Source: Caldithrix sp. (GTDB lineage Bacteria > Zhuqueibacterota > Zhuqueibacteria > Oceanimicrobiales > Oceanimicrobiaceae). Taken from it: 11,522 nucleotides of DNA. The first letter of the stretch is position 1; every line of letters starts with the position of its first letter. Both the position numbers and the translations under genes were made by a program. The notes under the pieces are model-generated. The model saw only the letters and a list, made by a program, of their open reading frames with translations, was not told the origin of the DNA and searched no databases. Shown here one piece after another: positions 1 to 6,254 of the stretch. The stretch is from positions 1-11,522 of the forward strand of contig SMXE01000038.1 in assembly GCA_004357015.1 (NCBI GenBank), read 5' to 3'.

Positions 1-545
1 CAGGCGTCTGCATCTTGCACTGCAACGGCCACTATGTCCCTGTCCGTGAGCTCGTCACTCACAACTTTCTGCTTGAATTGAAACTCTTCGATGAATTTGA
101 TCTGATCGCGTACCCTGCCGGCCTCTTCATACAGCGTCCGTTCGGACAGTTTATGCATCTTTTCGGTGAGTTGCCGAACGACTTCGTTGTTCTTGCCATT
201 GATGAAACTTACAATTTGCTCAACCATTTCGCCATAATCGGCAACGCCAACGAGGCCATCGCACGGTCCGTCGCATTTCTTGATATGATAGTCGAGACAG
301 AGACGGTATTTTTTTTTGGCAACGACTTCCTCCGTTAGATCATAATTGCAGCTCCGGATCGGGAAAATCCGCTTCACTGACTGGAGCAGACTCTTCATGG
401 ATCCGACGTCGGTGTAGGGGCCGAAATAACGCGAGCCGTCTTTGATGATCTTGCGGGTAGGAAAAATTCGCGGGAAGCGTTCGTTGGTTACGCGAATGTA
501 GGGGTAGCTTTTGTCATCCTTCAGGTTGATGTTGTAGCGTGGCTT
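1..545 (-). pseudogene. uvrC: UvrC, part downstream of the premature stop (3' end off window)
   Basis: Translating the minus strand in the frame of the 90-residue UvrC N-terminal ORF, past its TAA at 546-548, gives about 181 further codons without a stop to the window edge. They read as UvrC: KPRYNINLKDDKSYPYIRVT right after the stop, then RYFGPYTDVGSMKSLL, a cysteine-bearing LCLDYHIKKCDGPC segment, and a UVR (UvrB-binding) motif around VRQLTEKMHKL...YEEAGRVRDQIKFIE, followed by KVVSDELTDRDIVAVAV. UvrC is the dual-incision nuclease of nucleotide excision repair. The 3' incision domain sits in the N-terminal fragment, and the RNase H-like 5' incision domain would lie beyond the window. An in-frame ATG at 398-396 could allow internal reinitiation, but it lies inside conserved UvrC sequence. 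Reading: one uvrC gene broken by a nonsense codon, or a sequence error. Frame and family identity are clear; whether it is a true pseudogene is not. Confidence 0.85.
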
Positions 546-818
546 TTACTCCTTGATCAGGTTCATTTCAAGGATGAGTGCTTCGATCTCGGAGTCGGTG
601 AAGATGGTCTCAAAATCAGCGATCTTCGACCGCAGCCGCATGAGTTTGGGGCCTTCGGAGCGACTTTCTTGAAAATACGAACGCACCCGGTTGCGCAAAT
701 TCTTAGCCTTCCCGATATAGATGACCTTGTGGTTCTTGTCCTGAAATAGATAGCAACCGGGCTTCTTTGGAACGTTCTGGAGTTTTTCCCGCAGAGGGTT
801 GGGAGAAACGGACTGCAT
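546..818 (-). CDS. uvrC: UvrC N-terminal GIY-YIG domain, truncated by in-frame TAA
   Basis: This 90-residue ORF is the GIY-YIG nuclease domain of UvrC, which makes the 3' incision in nucleotide excision repair. The first motif is PGCYLF (residues 20-25; usually PGVYLF) and the second VIYIG (32-36). [14 protein letters not shown] follows, holding the catalytic lysine/arginine region, and [11 protein letters not shown] carries the expected metal-binding Glu (about residue 79). The ORF ends LIKE-stop, whereas UvrC proteins normally continue with Y-K-P-R-Y-N. The TAA at 546-548 is one base change from TAC or TAT (Tyr), and UvrC sequence resumes at the next codon. The start is ATG at 818-816, and a TAA lies in frame just upstream, so no longer start is possible. 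There is no convincing Shine-Dalgarno. If translated as is, the product is a lone GIY-YIG domain with no UvrB-binding or 5' nuclease part, so repair incision would be expected to fail. Confidence 0.9.
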   Translation of the reverse strand: MQSVSPNPLREKLQNVPKKPGCYLFQDKNHKVIYIGKAKNLRNRVRSYFQESRSEGPKLMRLRSKIADFETIFTDSEIEALILEMNLIKE

Positions 819-872
819 GTAAACTTAGGACCTGACGAGTCAAATTCTGTTATTTCATGCCGTGGCGTTGGG

Positions 873-934
873 GTTTGTGATTTGCCTGTTTGGACTGATT
901 TGTGATTGCATCATTTGGAATTTGGAATTTGAGG
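873..934. repeat. Degenerate AT-rich word repeat (TTTGTGATT / TTTGGAA)
   Basis: On the plus strand the word TTTGTGATT occurs at 874-882 and again at 899-907, exactly 25 bases apart. A 7-base unit follows in tandem: TTTGGAA at 914-920, TTTGGAA at 921-927, then TTTGAGG at 928-934. The element lies between uvrC and the epimerase gene and overlaps the last codons of the latter. Similar text-like intergenic words occur in some environmental bacterial genomes; that comparison is from memory and unverified. No function is evident. Confidence 0.55.
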
Positions 935-1345
935 CTCAGCCGCGTTAGGATACTCAACCAGTTCAAAGAGGATGCCGCCGGTGCTTTTGGGGTGAATGAA
1001 GGCAACCCGCGTTCCGCCGGCGCCCTGCTCGTCCTGCTGCTCAATAAAGACAAAGCCGGCGCGTCTCATCTCCTCCCTGGCAGCATCGAGATCATCAACT
1101 TCAAAGCAGATGTGATGAATGCCTTCCCCGCGTTTTGCAACGTACTTCGAAATGGGTGAGTCCGGGGCCGTCCCGCGCAAAAGCTCCAGGCGCACCCCGC
1201 CTACCGGGAAAAACGCGGTGTCCACCTTTTGCCTCTCCACTGTCTCCCTGTGGGCAGCGCGCTGTCCAGTCAAACCCTGGTAGCGCTGCAGGGCGGAATC
1301 CAAATCAGCGACGGCAATACCGATGTGGTCGATCTTTTTTATCAT
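911..1345 (-). CDS. mce: Methylmalonyl-CoA epimerase (VOC superfamily)
   Basis: This 144-residue protein matches methylmalonyl-CoA epimerase, which interconverts the (2R) and (2S) forms of methylmalonyl-CoA in the propionyl-CoA/succinyl-CoA pathway in the cytoplasm. It has the two-module VOC fold. The first half starts KIDHIGIAVADLD, with His7 as probable metal ligand, and ends RLELL with Glu54. The second half starts GEGIHHICFEVDDLD (His77 or His78) and ends GILFELVEYP with Glu128. Length is normal for the family. The start ATG at 1345 is preceded directly by an AGAGAGAAGG purine stretch. The gene begins 21 bases after the nadC stop, so cotranscription with nadC is likely. No mutase or carboxylase gene is in the window. 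The last residues (PQIPNSK) are encoded by the low-complexity repeat at the 3' end. Another VOC enzyme is possible, but the GEGIHHI motif favours the epimerase. Confidence 0.88.
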   Translation of the reverse strand: MIKKIDHIGIAVADLDSALQRYQGLTGQRAAHRETVERQKVDTAFFPVGGVRLELLRGTAPDSPISKYVAKRGEGIHHICFEVDDLDAAREEMRRAGFVFIEQQDEQGAGGTRVAFIHPKSTGGILFELVEYPNAAEPQIPNSK

Positions 1346-1366
1346 CCTTCTCTCTTATTTGCCCTA

Positions 1367-2212
1367 TCAATTGAACAGCAACGTAAAATCAAATGCCCTG
1401 GCCGAATGCGTAATAGCGCCGACCGAAATATAATCAACGCCGGTCCCGGCAATCTCCCGAACACTGCCCAGATCAACCCCGCCCGAGGCTTCGACTTCGC
1501 ATCGGCCATCGATTACTTCAACAGCAACTTTCATTTCTGCCAGTGTCATATTGTCCAGCATGATTCGGTCGGCCCCAGCGTGCAGCGCTACCTTCACTTC
1601 CGGCAGGCTGGTTGTCTCAACCTCAATCTGTATCTGGCGTTGCTCGAGACTCAGGCTGTTTCGGATGCGCGCAACAGCAGCTTCTATCCCCCCGCCTAAC
1701 CGAATGTGGTTTTCTTTTATCAAGATCATGTCGTACAGCCCAAAGCGGTGGTTATGTCCGCCGCCAACGGTGACAGCATATTTTTCCAAAAGGCGCAACC
1801 CGGGCGTGGTTTTTCGGGTGTCCAATATTTTGCATCTTGTGCCTGAGATCTGCTCGACGAATCTAGCGGTTAGGGTGGCAATTCCTGACAGCCGTTGTAG
1901 AAAGTTTAACGCCGTACGCTCCGCCGCCAGAATGCTGCGTGCGCTGCCGCGTACATTCAGGACGTGGTCACCGGGCGTAGCTGCCGTCCCATCCGAAATG
2001 ACTTTTTCGACCTCCAGGTTTGGGTCGACGGCGCGAAAAACAGCGCCGCATACCTCCAGCCCCGCCACAACGCCGCTTTCTTTGCTGACAATCGTTGCCG
2101 AACCCGCTTGCCTCTCTTCCAGAAGCAGATTGGAGGTCAGGTCGCCGACTGCACCGAAGTCTTCAGCCAGTGCCTTCTCAAGTGTTGCTGTCAATTCCAG
2201 ATCAAAATTCAT
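1367..2212 (-). CDS. nadC: Nicotinate-nucleotide pyrophosphorylase (carboxylating), quinolinate phosphoribosyltransferase
   Basis: NadC converts quinolinate and PRPP to nicotinate mononucleotide, CO2 and pyrophosphate, the last step of de novo NAD precursor synthesis, in the cytoplasm. The 281-residue length is typical. Diagnostic motifs are present: GDLTSNLL (23-30); AAERTALNFLQRLSGIAT with Arg99; DTRKTTPGLR with Arg133 and Lys134; GGGHNHRFGLYDMILIKENH with His153, His155 and Lys166; IEVET with Glu197 and Glu199; MLDN with Asp220; then EASGGV and SVGAITHS for phosphate binding near the C-terminus. All expected active-site positions look intact. The start is ATG at 2212, with only a weak purine stretch upstream. 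A terminator and a possible promoter separate it from the VIT/VWA gene, so nadC and the epimerase gene probably form their own transcription unit. No nadA or nadB is in the window. Confidence 0.97.
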   Translation of the reverse strand: MNFDLELTATLEKALAEDFGAVGDLTSNLLLEERQAGSATIVSKESGVVAGLEVCGAVFRAVDPNLEVEKVISDGTAATPGDHVLNVRGSARSILAAERTALNFLQRLSGIATLTARFVEQISGTRCKILDTRKTTPGLRLLEKYAVTVGGGHNHRFGLYDMILIKENHIRLGGGIEAAVARIRNSLSLEQRQIQIEVETTSLPEVKVALHAGADRIMLDNMTLAEMKVAVEVIDGRCEVEASGGVDLGSVREIAGTGVDYISVGAITHSARAFDFTLLFN

Positions 2213-2251
2213 TGCCTGTCTTGCAGTTTCAAGCGCCTGAACCGGCAGGTA

Positions 2252-2280
2252 AGATTAGTTAAAAATCGGGTCAAAATCAA
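2252..2280 (-). promoter_or_regulatory. Possible sigma70-type promoter of nadC
   Basis: On the minus strand TTGATT (2280-2275) and TAATCT (2257-2252) are separated by exactly 17 bases, about 40 bases upstream of the nadC ATG and just after the terminator of the preceding operon. The -35 box matches the consensus at 4 of 6 positions and the -10 box at 3 of 6, so this is weak. Position and spacing are the main support. Confidence 0.3.
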
Positions 2281-2283
2281 CCC

Positions 2284-2322
2284 TAAAATAAAAGAGCCGC
2301 GCTGCAACAGATCACGGCTCTT
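2284..2322 (-). terminator. Rho-independent terminator after the VIT/VWA gene
   Basis: On the minus strand an 8-bp perfect stem, AAGAGCCG (2322-2315) with CGGCTCTT (2299-2292), encloses a 15-base loop. It runs into a T-rich tail, TTTATTTT (2291-2284). Within the loop CTG-TTG-CAG can form a small second hairpin. It lies about 40 bases beyond the TAA at 2364-2366, the end of the VIT/VWA C-terminal frame. This fits the end of the sigma/anti-sigma/VWA operon and supports 2364, not 2462, as the native end of that gene. Confidence 0.78.
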
Positions 2323-2363
2323 CATGGCTAGGAGGAAGGGTTAAAGCAGTTTTCTCAATTTCG

Positions 2364-2654
2364 TTACAAAATCCTGGCAAAAATCTCTTCAAACTCGTCT
2401 TTGGACATCGTCTGCTGTCCGCTGTCATCCACCTGCACTGTGGTGTTCCTGAATTTGAAAGTCACTTTCTTCCCGACTGCCAGATAGCAAGCAGCGCCGT
2501 TAAAGTTCTGAGCAAAGTCGAAGTACGCCTGACTGCCGAACATGAGTTTGAGCGTTCTTTCAGTAGCGTCCTGTGCTGTGTCCACCCAAATCCCTGAATC
2601 ATCGCGTATAAATGTTTTTCCAAGCGCATGGCGGATCCCCCCCCGATGACCCAC
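2364..2654 (-). pseudogene. C-terminal part of the VIT/VWA protein, in a shifted frame
   Basis: This 96-residue frame carries the natural C-terminus of the upstream VIT/VWA gene. From residue 7 it reads IRHALGKTFIRDDSGIWVDT, then LKLMFGSQAYFDFAQ and YLAVGKKVTFKF. That fits the usual ending of VIT/VWA proteins (K-T-F then G-x-W-V-D-T, then S-x-A-Y-F, then an A-x-G-x-x-V strand), as I recall the family. It has no start signal of its own; the apparent ATG lies inside the upstream coding sequence. It joins the upstream frame at the G8 run (plus-strand C at 2637-2644): one extra G, or two fewer, would fuse the frames into a protein of about 724 residues. It is followed by the operon terminator. 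It is best read as the 3' part of one frameshifted gene, not a separate small gene. Confidence 0.82.
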
Positions 2655-4537
2655 AGGTCAGGTGTGTCGCTCAACCTGAAGTGGCTTCTGAACACGCTCG
2701 TCATGACAGCCTCTTTCCCTATCTGTGCTGTGGGCAACTTCCTGGGTGGCATGCCGTATTGCCCGGCAAGTTGCGAAATCTCAGCGTCGAGATCGTCGGT
2801 GGGGGACTCAAATCGCTCCTGTTCGAGCAGGAAGCCGTACTTCCGGACGCCCCACACTCTCGAAACAAAAGCGTGGTGCAGTACCCTGTCCTCCGTGCTG
2901 ACAGGAAATGCGAACTCGGTTTTGCCTGTAGACAATTCACCCGACACCCGGACTCGTGCGGTTCCGCGGTTCCTGTATCTTCCGACAATGCGCACCTGCT
3001 CGCCTTTGTGAAGATCCGGGATTGTCTCAGGATAGATATCATACACTGCCATGTCGCCGAAATCGACCTTCGGGTCCATCAGCACCGGGTCTTTGATGCG
3101 GTCGAACATCTCAGTTATTGCGGCTGAGATGTCCGAAGCGCGTTCCACATAAATTGAAAGGCCCTTGCTGTCATAGGCAATGCCGTCCAGCAAATCCACG
3201 TGGACATCCTGTCCAAGCCCGAAATTAAATATCTTATATCCACGCGTGTTCAGGCGATGGGCATTGGTCCGAATCTCGGCGATGTCAGTAACCCCTACGG
3301 TCGGCAGACCGTCTGTGATGAGAAAGATGGTACTGGCCTTTGCGTGACCCCCCTTCACGTTCAGCGCTGTCAGCAAAGCTTCGTTCAGGTTTGCCCCTCC
3401 CCTGGCCTCAATCCCGTTGATAAAGTCAAGAGCCTCGTCCCCGTGGTCCACGGCACGAACCAGATCCTTCCCGAAAAGCCTGAGCTGCGTGTTGAAAGTT
3501 ATGATATTGAAGCAATCCTCATCGTTCAGGCTGCCGATGGCATACTTCAAGGCAGATTTGACTTGCTTCAGCTTTTCACCTTTCATGGAGCCGGACACAT
3601 CGACCAAAAAAAGAATGTCCTTGCTCACAATTCGGGACGCGGGCAGATTGGCTGTCGGTGACAGCGTCAGCATGAAATATCCATCCTGACCATTTTCCGG
3701 AGGGTAGGAGACAAAATCCGCGCTAACAATTCCCGTCTCTGTACCGAACAAAAGGACAAAATCATGCCCGAAGCTATTTTCACCGCTATAGGAAATCGTG
3801 GCACGGTTGGATCTCTTTCGTTTCACATTGATCGCATGACTGGGCGAGTAAATATTTATCAAGGCAGAGTCCGTGTTCAGCGCCACATCAACTTCCACTG
3901 GAGCTGTCCTGCCATTGTAAGAAGCGGCGTCCCTTATCTTATTGAAGGCATAAAGAGGAGGCTCGGCTGTGGTGGTGATTTGGGAATCGTGACCATGACG
4001 CAGGTGGTTTCCAGGCAGGGGAAAAGTCATGCTTGTCAGGCTGCCCGTGCGTTCCAGAACTTCCACGAACATGAATGTCAAAGTACGTTTTTCATGTGAG
4101 GAGAAAGGCGCGAGTTTTACTTCGAATAGTCTCTTGTCCACCAGGGCAAGCCAGGAAGGATCCCCGGTAGAACGAACACGTTCTTGCAGCACCTGGAACG
4201 ATTCATCCGGCGGCAGCAGCCTGCCCTCAAAAACAGCCCCTCCCGACTTAACGGAAAAACCAGAGACCTCACCTTGGGATAGCGGAAAATAGTAACTCGC
4301 CTTCTTGCTGTCGCCGGCAGGATTGAAGAACGTTTGCTCAACATCAAATTTGGCGACCTGGTTGGTGACGGAGACCTTCGTCTTGTTGCGGAGAAGATTC
4401 AGGTTTCCATTGGGCGTCGCATCCGAGACTATAAATCCCTGGCTGAAGGCATCGGCGCCGAACATGCAGGACAAGAGTAGGGTGGCGAAACATCCGCTAC
4501 GACGAATTTTGTTCATTCTTTGTAGTACAGAAATCAC
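2462..4537 (-). CDS. Exported VIT and VWA domain protein (frameshifted near the 3' end)
   Basis: This is an inter-alpha-trypsin-inhibitor-like protein. After an N-terminal signal peptide (hydrophobic FATLLLSCMFGADAFS) comes a VIT domain (about residues 44-160, with KVSVTNQVAKFDVEQTFFNP and YYFPL). Then comes a VWA domain (about 305-480) with DVSGSM at 313-318 and ITDG with Asp409. VWA domains bind metal and protein ligands. The usual MIDAS Thr of G-G-T-N is replaced by Ala382 (codon GCA). A beta-rich segment follows. From about residue 634 the frame is wrong: after the G8 run the remaining residues to 2462 look unlike a protein domain, while the conserved C-terminus continues in the frame ending at 2364. 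The outer start is GTG at 4537, 3 bases after the anti-sigma stop. ATG at 4516 gives a cleaner signal peptide (MNKIRRSGC...) and may be the true start; neither has a good ribosome binding site. It is third in the sigma/anti-sigma operon, so a role in envelope sensing or surface binding is inferred. Ligand unknown. Confidence 0.88.
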   Translation of the reverse strand: MISVLQRMNKIRRSGCFATLLLSCMFGADAFSQGFIVSDATPNGNLNLLRNKTKVSVTNQVAKFDVEQTFFNPAGDSKKASYYFPLSQGEVSGFSVKSGGAVFEGRLLPPDESFQVLQERVRSTGDPSWLALVDKRLFEVKLAPFSSHEKRTLTFMFVEVLERTGSLTSMTFPLPGNHLRHGHDSQITTTAEPPLYAFNKIRDAASYNGRTAPVEVDVALNTDSALINIYSPSHAINVKRKRSNRATISYSGENSFGHDFVLLFGTETGIVSADFVSYPPENGQDGYFMLTLSPTANLPASRIVSKDILFLVDVSGSMKGEKLKQVKSALKYAIGSLNDEDCFNIITFNTQLRLFGKDLVRAVDHGDEALDFINGIEARGGANLNEALLTALNVKGGHAKASTIFLITDGLPTVGVTDIAEIRTNAHRLNTRGYKIFNFGLGQDVHVDLLDGIAYDSKGLSIYVERASDISAAITEMFDRIKDPVLMDPKVDFGDMAVYDIYPETIPDLHKGEQVRIVGRYRNRGTARVRVSGELSTGKTEFAFPVSTEDRVLHHAFVSRVWGVRKYGFLLEQERFESPTDDLDAEISQLAGQYGMPPRKLPTAQIGKEAVMTSVFRSHFRLSDTPDLWVIGGGSAMRLEKHLYAMIQGFGWTQHRTLLKERSNSCSAVRRTSTLLRTLTALLAIWQSGRK

Positions 4538-4540
4538 GGG

Positions 4541-5641
4541 CTAACGTCCGTCAATAACCATTTGCAAGGCGTTGACTTTGACATCATAGCGCTGGCTTCC
4601 CATCTGGAATCGCAGGGAAGACTCATGCTCGACGAAAAAATCAAATGCCTCCTGAGCTTCTTTCTCTCCCCTGGTCTCTTCAGCAATCCTGGCGAGAACA
4701 AGCGCCAGATTATAGATGCCCATGGAGCGATAGGTCCTGTCCGCTTCCCGCGCAACATAGGAGAGCCAGATATTTTTCTTTTCCTGTGACAAAGCGCTCT
4801 GCTGTACTATCCACAACGTTTCCGCGAAATCGCTTTCTTCTGCAATTTCTTTGGAGAGCGCTGTTGGGGCATCGACATTCCGGGCCGCTGCGCCAGTCAA
4901 ATTATGCGACATTGCACGAAGTCCTGACCGCGAAGCTTCGGTTACCACAACATCCTCCGCGTCAAGAATGTATTCGTAAATGGGCACCGGCACCAACTCC
5001 TGAGCAAAATCACGCAGCACCCTTCTGGACGGCCGGGCCGCAATCGGTTCGATCTGCCCAGGCTGAGATTTCAAAACACCCTGGCCGGAACCCGCATCCT
5101 GCACTGTGGCATTCTGCTCCGCAGCTTCCGTAACAGACACAGCAGGCGTGGCGGCGTCCGCCTGCGTAGAAATCAAGACTTTATTCTCCTGCGGTGGATT
5201 TGTTCTATTCTCTTGCGCAGCAACCGACGCATTCGCATTCGACTCTAACTCGGTAATGGAGGGGGGCGACTGCATTTCGGGCTGGAAGCCCCGCACGACA
5301 AAGAACAAAAAAACTGCGGCCAGTGCGCCTGCGAATGCGAGACGGTAGCTTGGCGGGGAAAAGAAGCCTGCCGCCTGCTCTAGAAGGACTTGCAATGGCG
5401 ACCGGTACGGCTTTAATCCAAGCCGGGCGAGAATTTTTTTGGGCACGCTCTGCCAGTAGTCGGCAGGAGGACTGGCAAAAAGCGAGGACGACACAAGAGA
5501 TTCTATTTCCGAAAGAACCTCAACGTCTTTCGAGCAGTCGGAGCACCCACGAATATGCTTGCCCACTTCAAGCATATCGGATTCCGTAAGCGCCTCGTCC
5601 AGGTACCGCTCGATTTTGGACTTGTACTCACAATGGTTCAT
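4541..5641 (-). CDS. Membrane-anchored zinc-finger anti-sigma factor
   Basis: The N-terminus has the ZAS (zf-HC2) signature of anti-sigma factors: Cys4, then His29-x3-Cys33-x2-Cys36 (KHIRGCSDC), with the helical segment IERYLDEALTESDMLEVG between. This domain should bind and hold the ECF sigma factor encoded just upstream. One membrane span lies at about 99-118 (LAFAGALAAVFLFFVVRGF). An Ala/Gln/Asn/Pro-rich low-complexity linker (about 125-195) follows, then a helical extracytoplasmic domain to residue 366. The C-terminal part (about 270-360) contains tandem-helix sequence like TYRSMGIYNLALVLARIAEE that could be TPR-like, but I do not recognise a named domain. The ATG at 5641 is 7 bases after the sigma stop, with AGAGG upstream inside the end of the sigma gene, so coupled translation is likely. 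Many ZAS anti-sigma factors are much shorter, so the long outer part suggests a sensor. Confidence 0.86.
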   Translation of the reverse strand: MNHCEYKSKIERYLDEALTESDMLEVGKHIRGCSDCSKDVEVLSEIESLVSSSLFASPPADYWQSVPKKILARLGLKPYRSPLQVLLEQAAGFFSPPSYRLAFAGALAAVFLFFVVRGFQPEMQSPPSITELESNANASVAAQENRTNPPQENKVLISTQADAATPAVSVTEAAEQNATVQDAGSGQGVLKSQPGQIEPIAARPSRRVLRDFAQELVPVPIYEYILDAEDVVVTEASRSGLRAMSHNLTGAAARNVDAPTALSKEIAEESDFAETLWIVQQSALSQEKKNIWLSYVAREADRTYRSMGIYNLALVLARIAEETRGEKEAQEAFDFFVEHESSLRFQMGSQRYDVKVNALQMVIDGR

Positions 5642-5648
5642 GGCTTTG

Positions 5649-6254
5649 TTATACCTCTATATCTTTGGTTTCCAAATAACCCCGCAAAAGGGCCCGCAAC
5701 TTGGCGCGTGCCCGTGACAGGCGCGACATGACTGTACCGATAGAAATTTCAAGTGTATCGCTGATTTCCTGATAACTTAATCCGTCGTTGACTCTCAACA
5801 TAAATACCGTTCTTTGCTCATAAGGGATTTTGCCAAGCGCGGCTTTCAGCTTGAGCGCAAGTTCACTTCCCTCCATTTCGTACACCTGCTTAGGCGACTC
5901 AGCAAGCTCTGCCTGATGGCCGTTGCCATCCAGGTCATCGAGAGACAGAGCACGCAATCGGGCTTTCTTCTTCTGATGATTGAGAGACGTGTTGATGGCA
6001 ATACGATAAAGCCAGGGGTAGAAAGGATAACTGTCATCATATGTTTCCAGCTTTGTGTACGCTTTAATGAACGTCTCCTGCAGTACATCATCTGCATCCT
6101 CGTGGTTCATCACAACTTGCATAACGGTGAAGTAGATCCGTTTTTGATACTCTTTGATAAGCCAATCAAAGGCCCTGACGTCTCCGTCAAGAGACCGGTG
6201 GATGTACGCAAGTACATCTTTTTCATTTCGAGAATCCATCTTTGCACGGCTCAT
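5649..6254 (-). CDS. ECF-family RNA polymerase sigma factor (sigma-70 family)
   Basis: This is a 201-residue extracytoplasmic-function sigma factor. Region 2 (about 29-95) reads FDWLIKEYQKRIYFTVMQVVMNHEDADDVLQETFIKAY, then YPWLYRIAINTSLNHQKKKAR, covering core binding and -10 recognition. After a short acidic linker, region 4 (about 130-190) reads GKIPYEQRTVFMLR, then LSYQEISDTLEISIGTVMSRLSRARAKLR, the helix-turn-helix that reads the -35 element. There is no region 3. The general layout is that of RpoE-like sigma factors. It is first in the operon with a cognate anti-sigma gene 7 bases downstream, so it should be held inactive at the membrane until a signal arrives. The start is ATG at 6254, and an in-frame TGA lies upstream with no other ATG, GTG or TTG between. 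ATG at 6239 is an alternative. Neither has a clear Shine-Dalgarno. I give no gene symbol because the ECF subgroup cannot be fixed by eye. Confidence 0.93.
   Translation of the reverse strand: MSRAKMDSRNEKDVLAYIHRSLDGDVRAFDWLIKEYQKRIYFTVMQVVMNHEDADDVLQETFIKAYTKLETYDDSYPFYPWLYRIAINTSLNHQKKKARLRALSLDDLDGNGHQAELAESPKQVYEMEGSELALKLKAALGKIPYEQRTVFMLRVNDGLSYQEISDTLEISIGTVMSRLSRARAKLRALLRGYLETKDIEV

Noticed and set aside
309..317. A9 run in uvrC (minus strand) as a second frameshift site
   Set aside because: The run encodes three lysines in frame and UvrC sequence continues correctly on both sides.
15..338. 107-codon plus-strand open frame at the left edge
   Set aside because: The minus strand here encodes unmistakable UvrC sequence, so the plus frame is a shadow.
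546..548. TAA read as tyrosine (stop-codon reassignment) in uvrC
   Set aside because: The helicase, sigma and VIT/VWA C-terminal frames all end at TAA in natural positions, so reassignment would extend ordinary proteins.
1551..2240. 229-codon plus-strand open frame
   Set aside because: It lies antisense over nadC, whose active-site motifs are complete, and its translation is rich in Ser, Arg and Pro with no recognisable domain.
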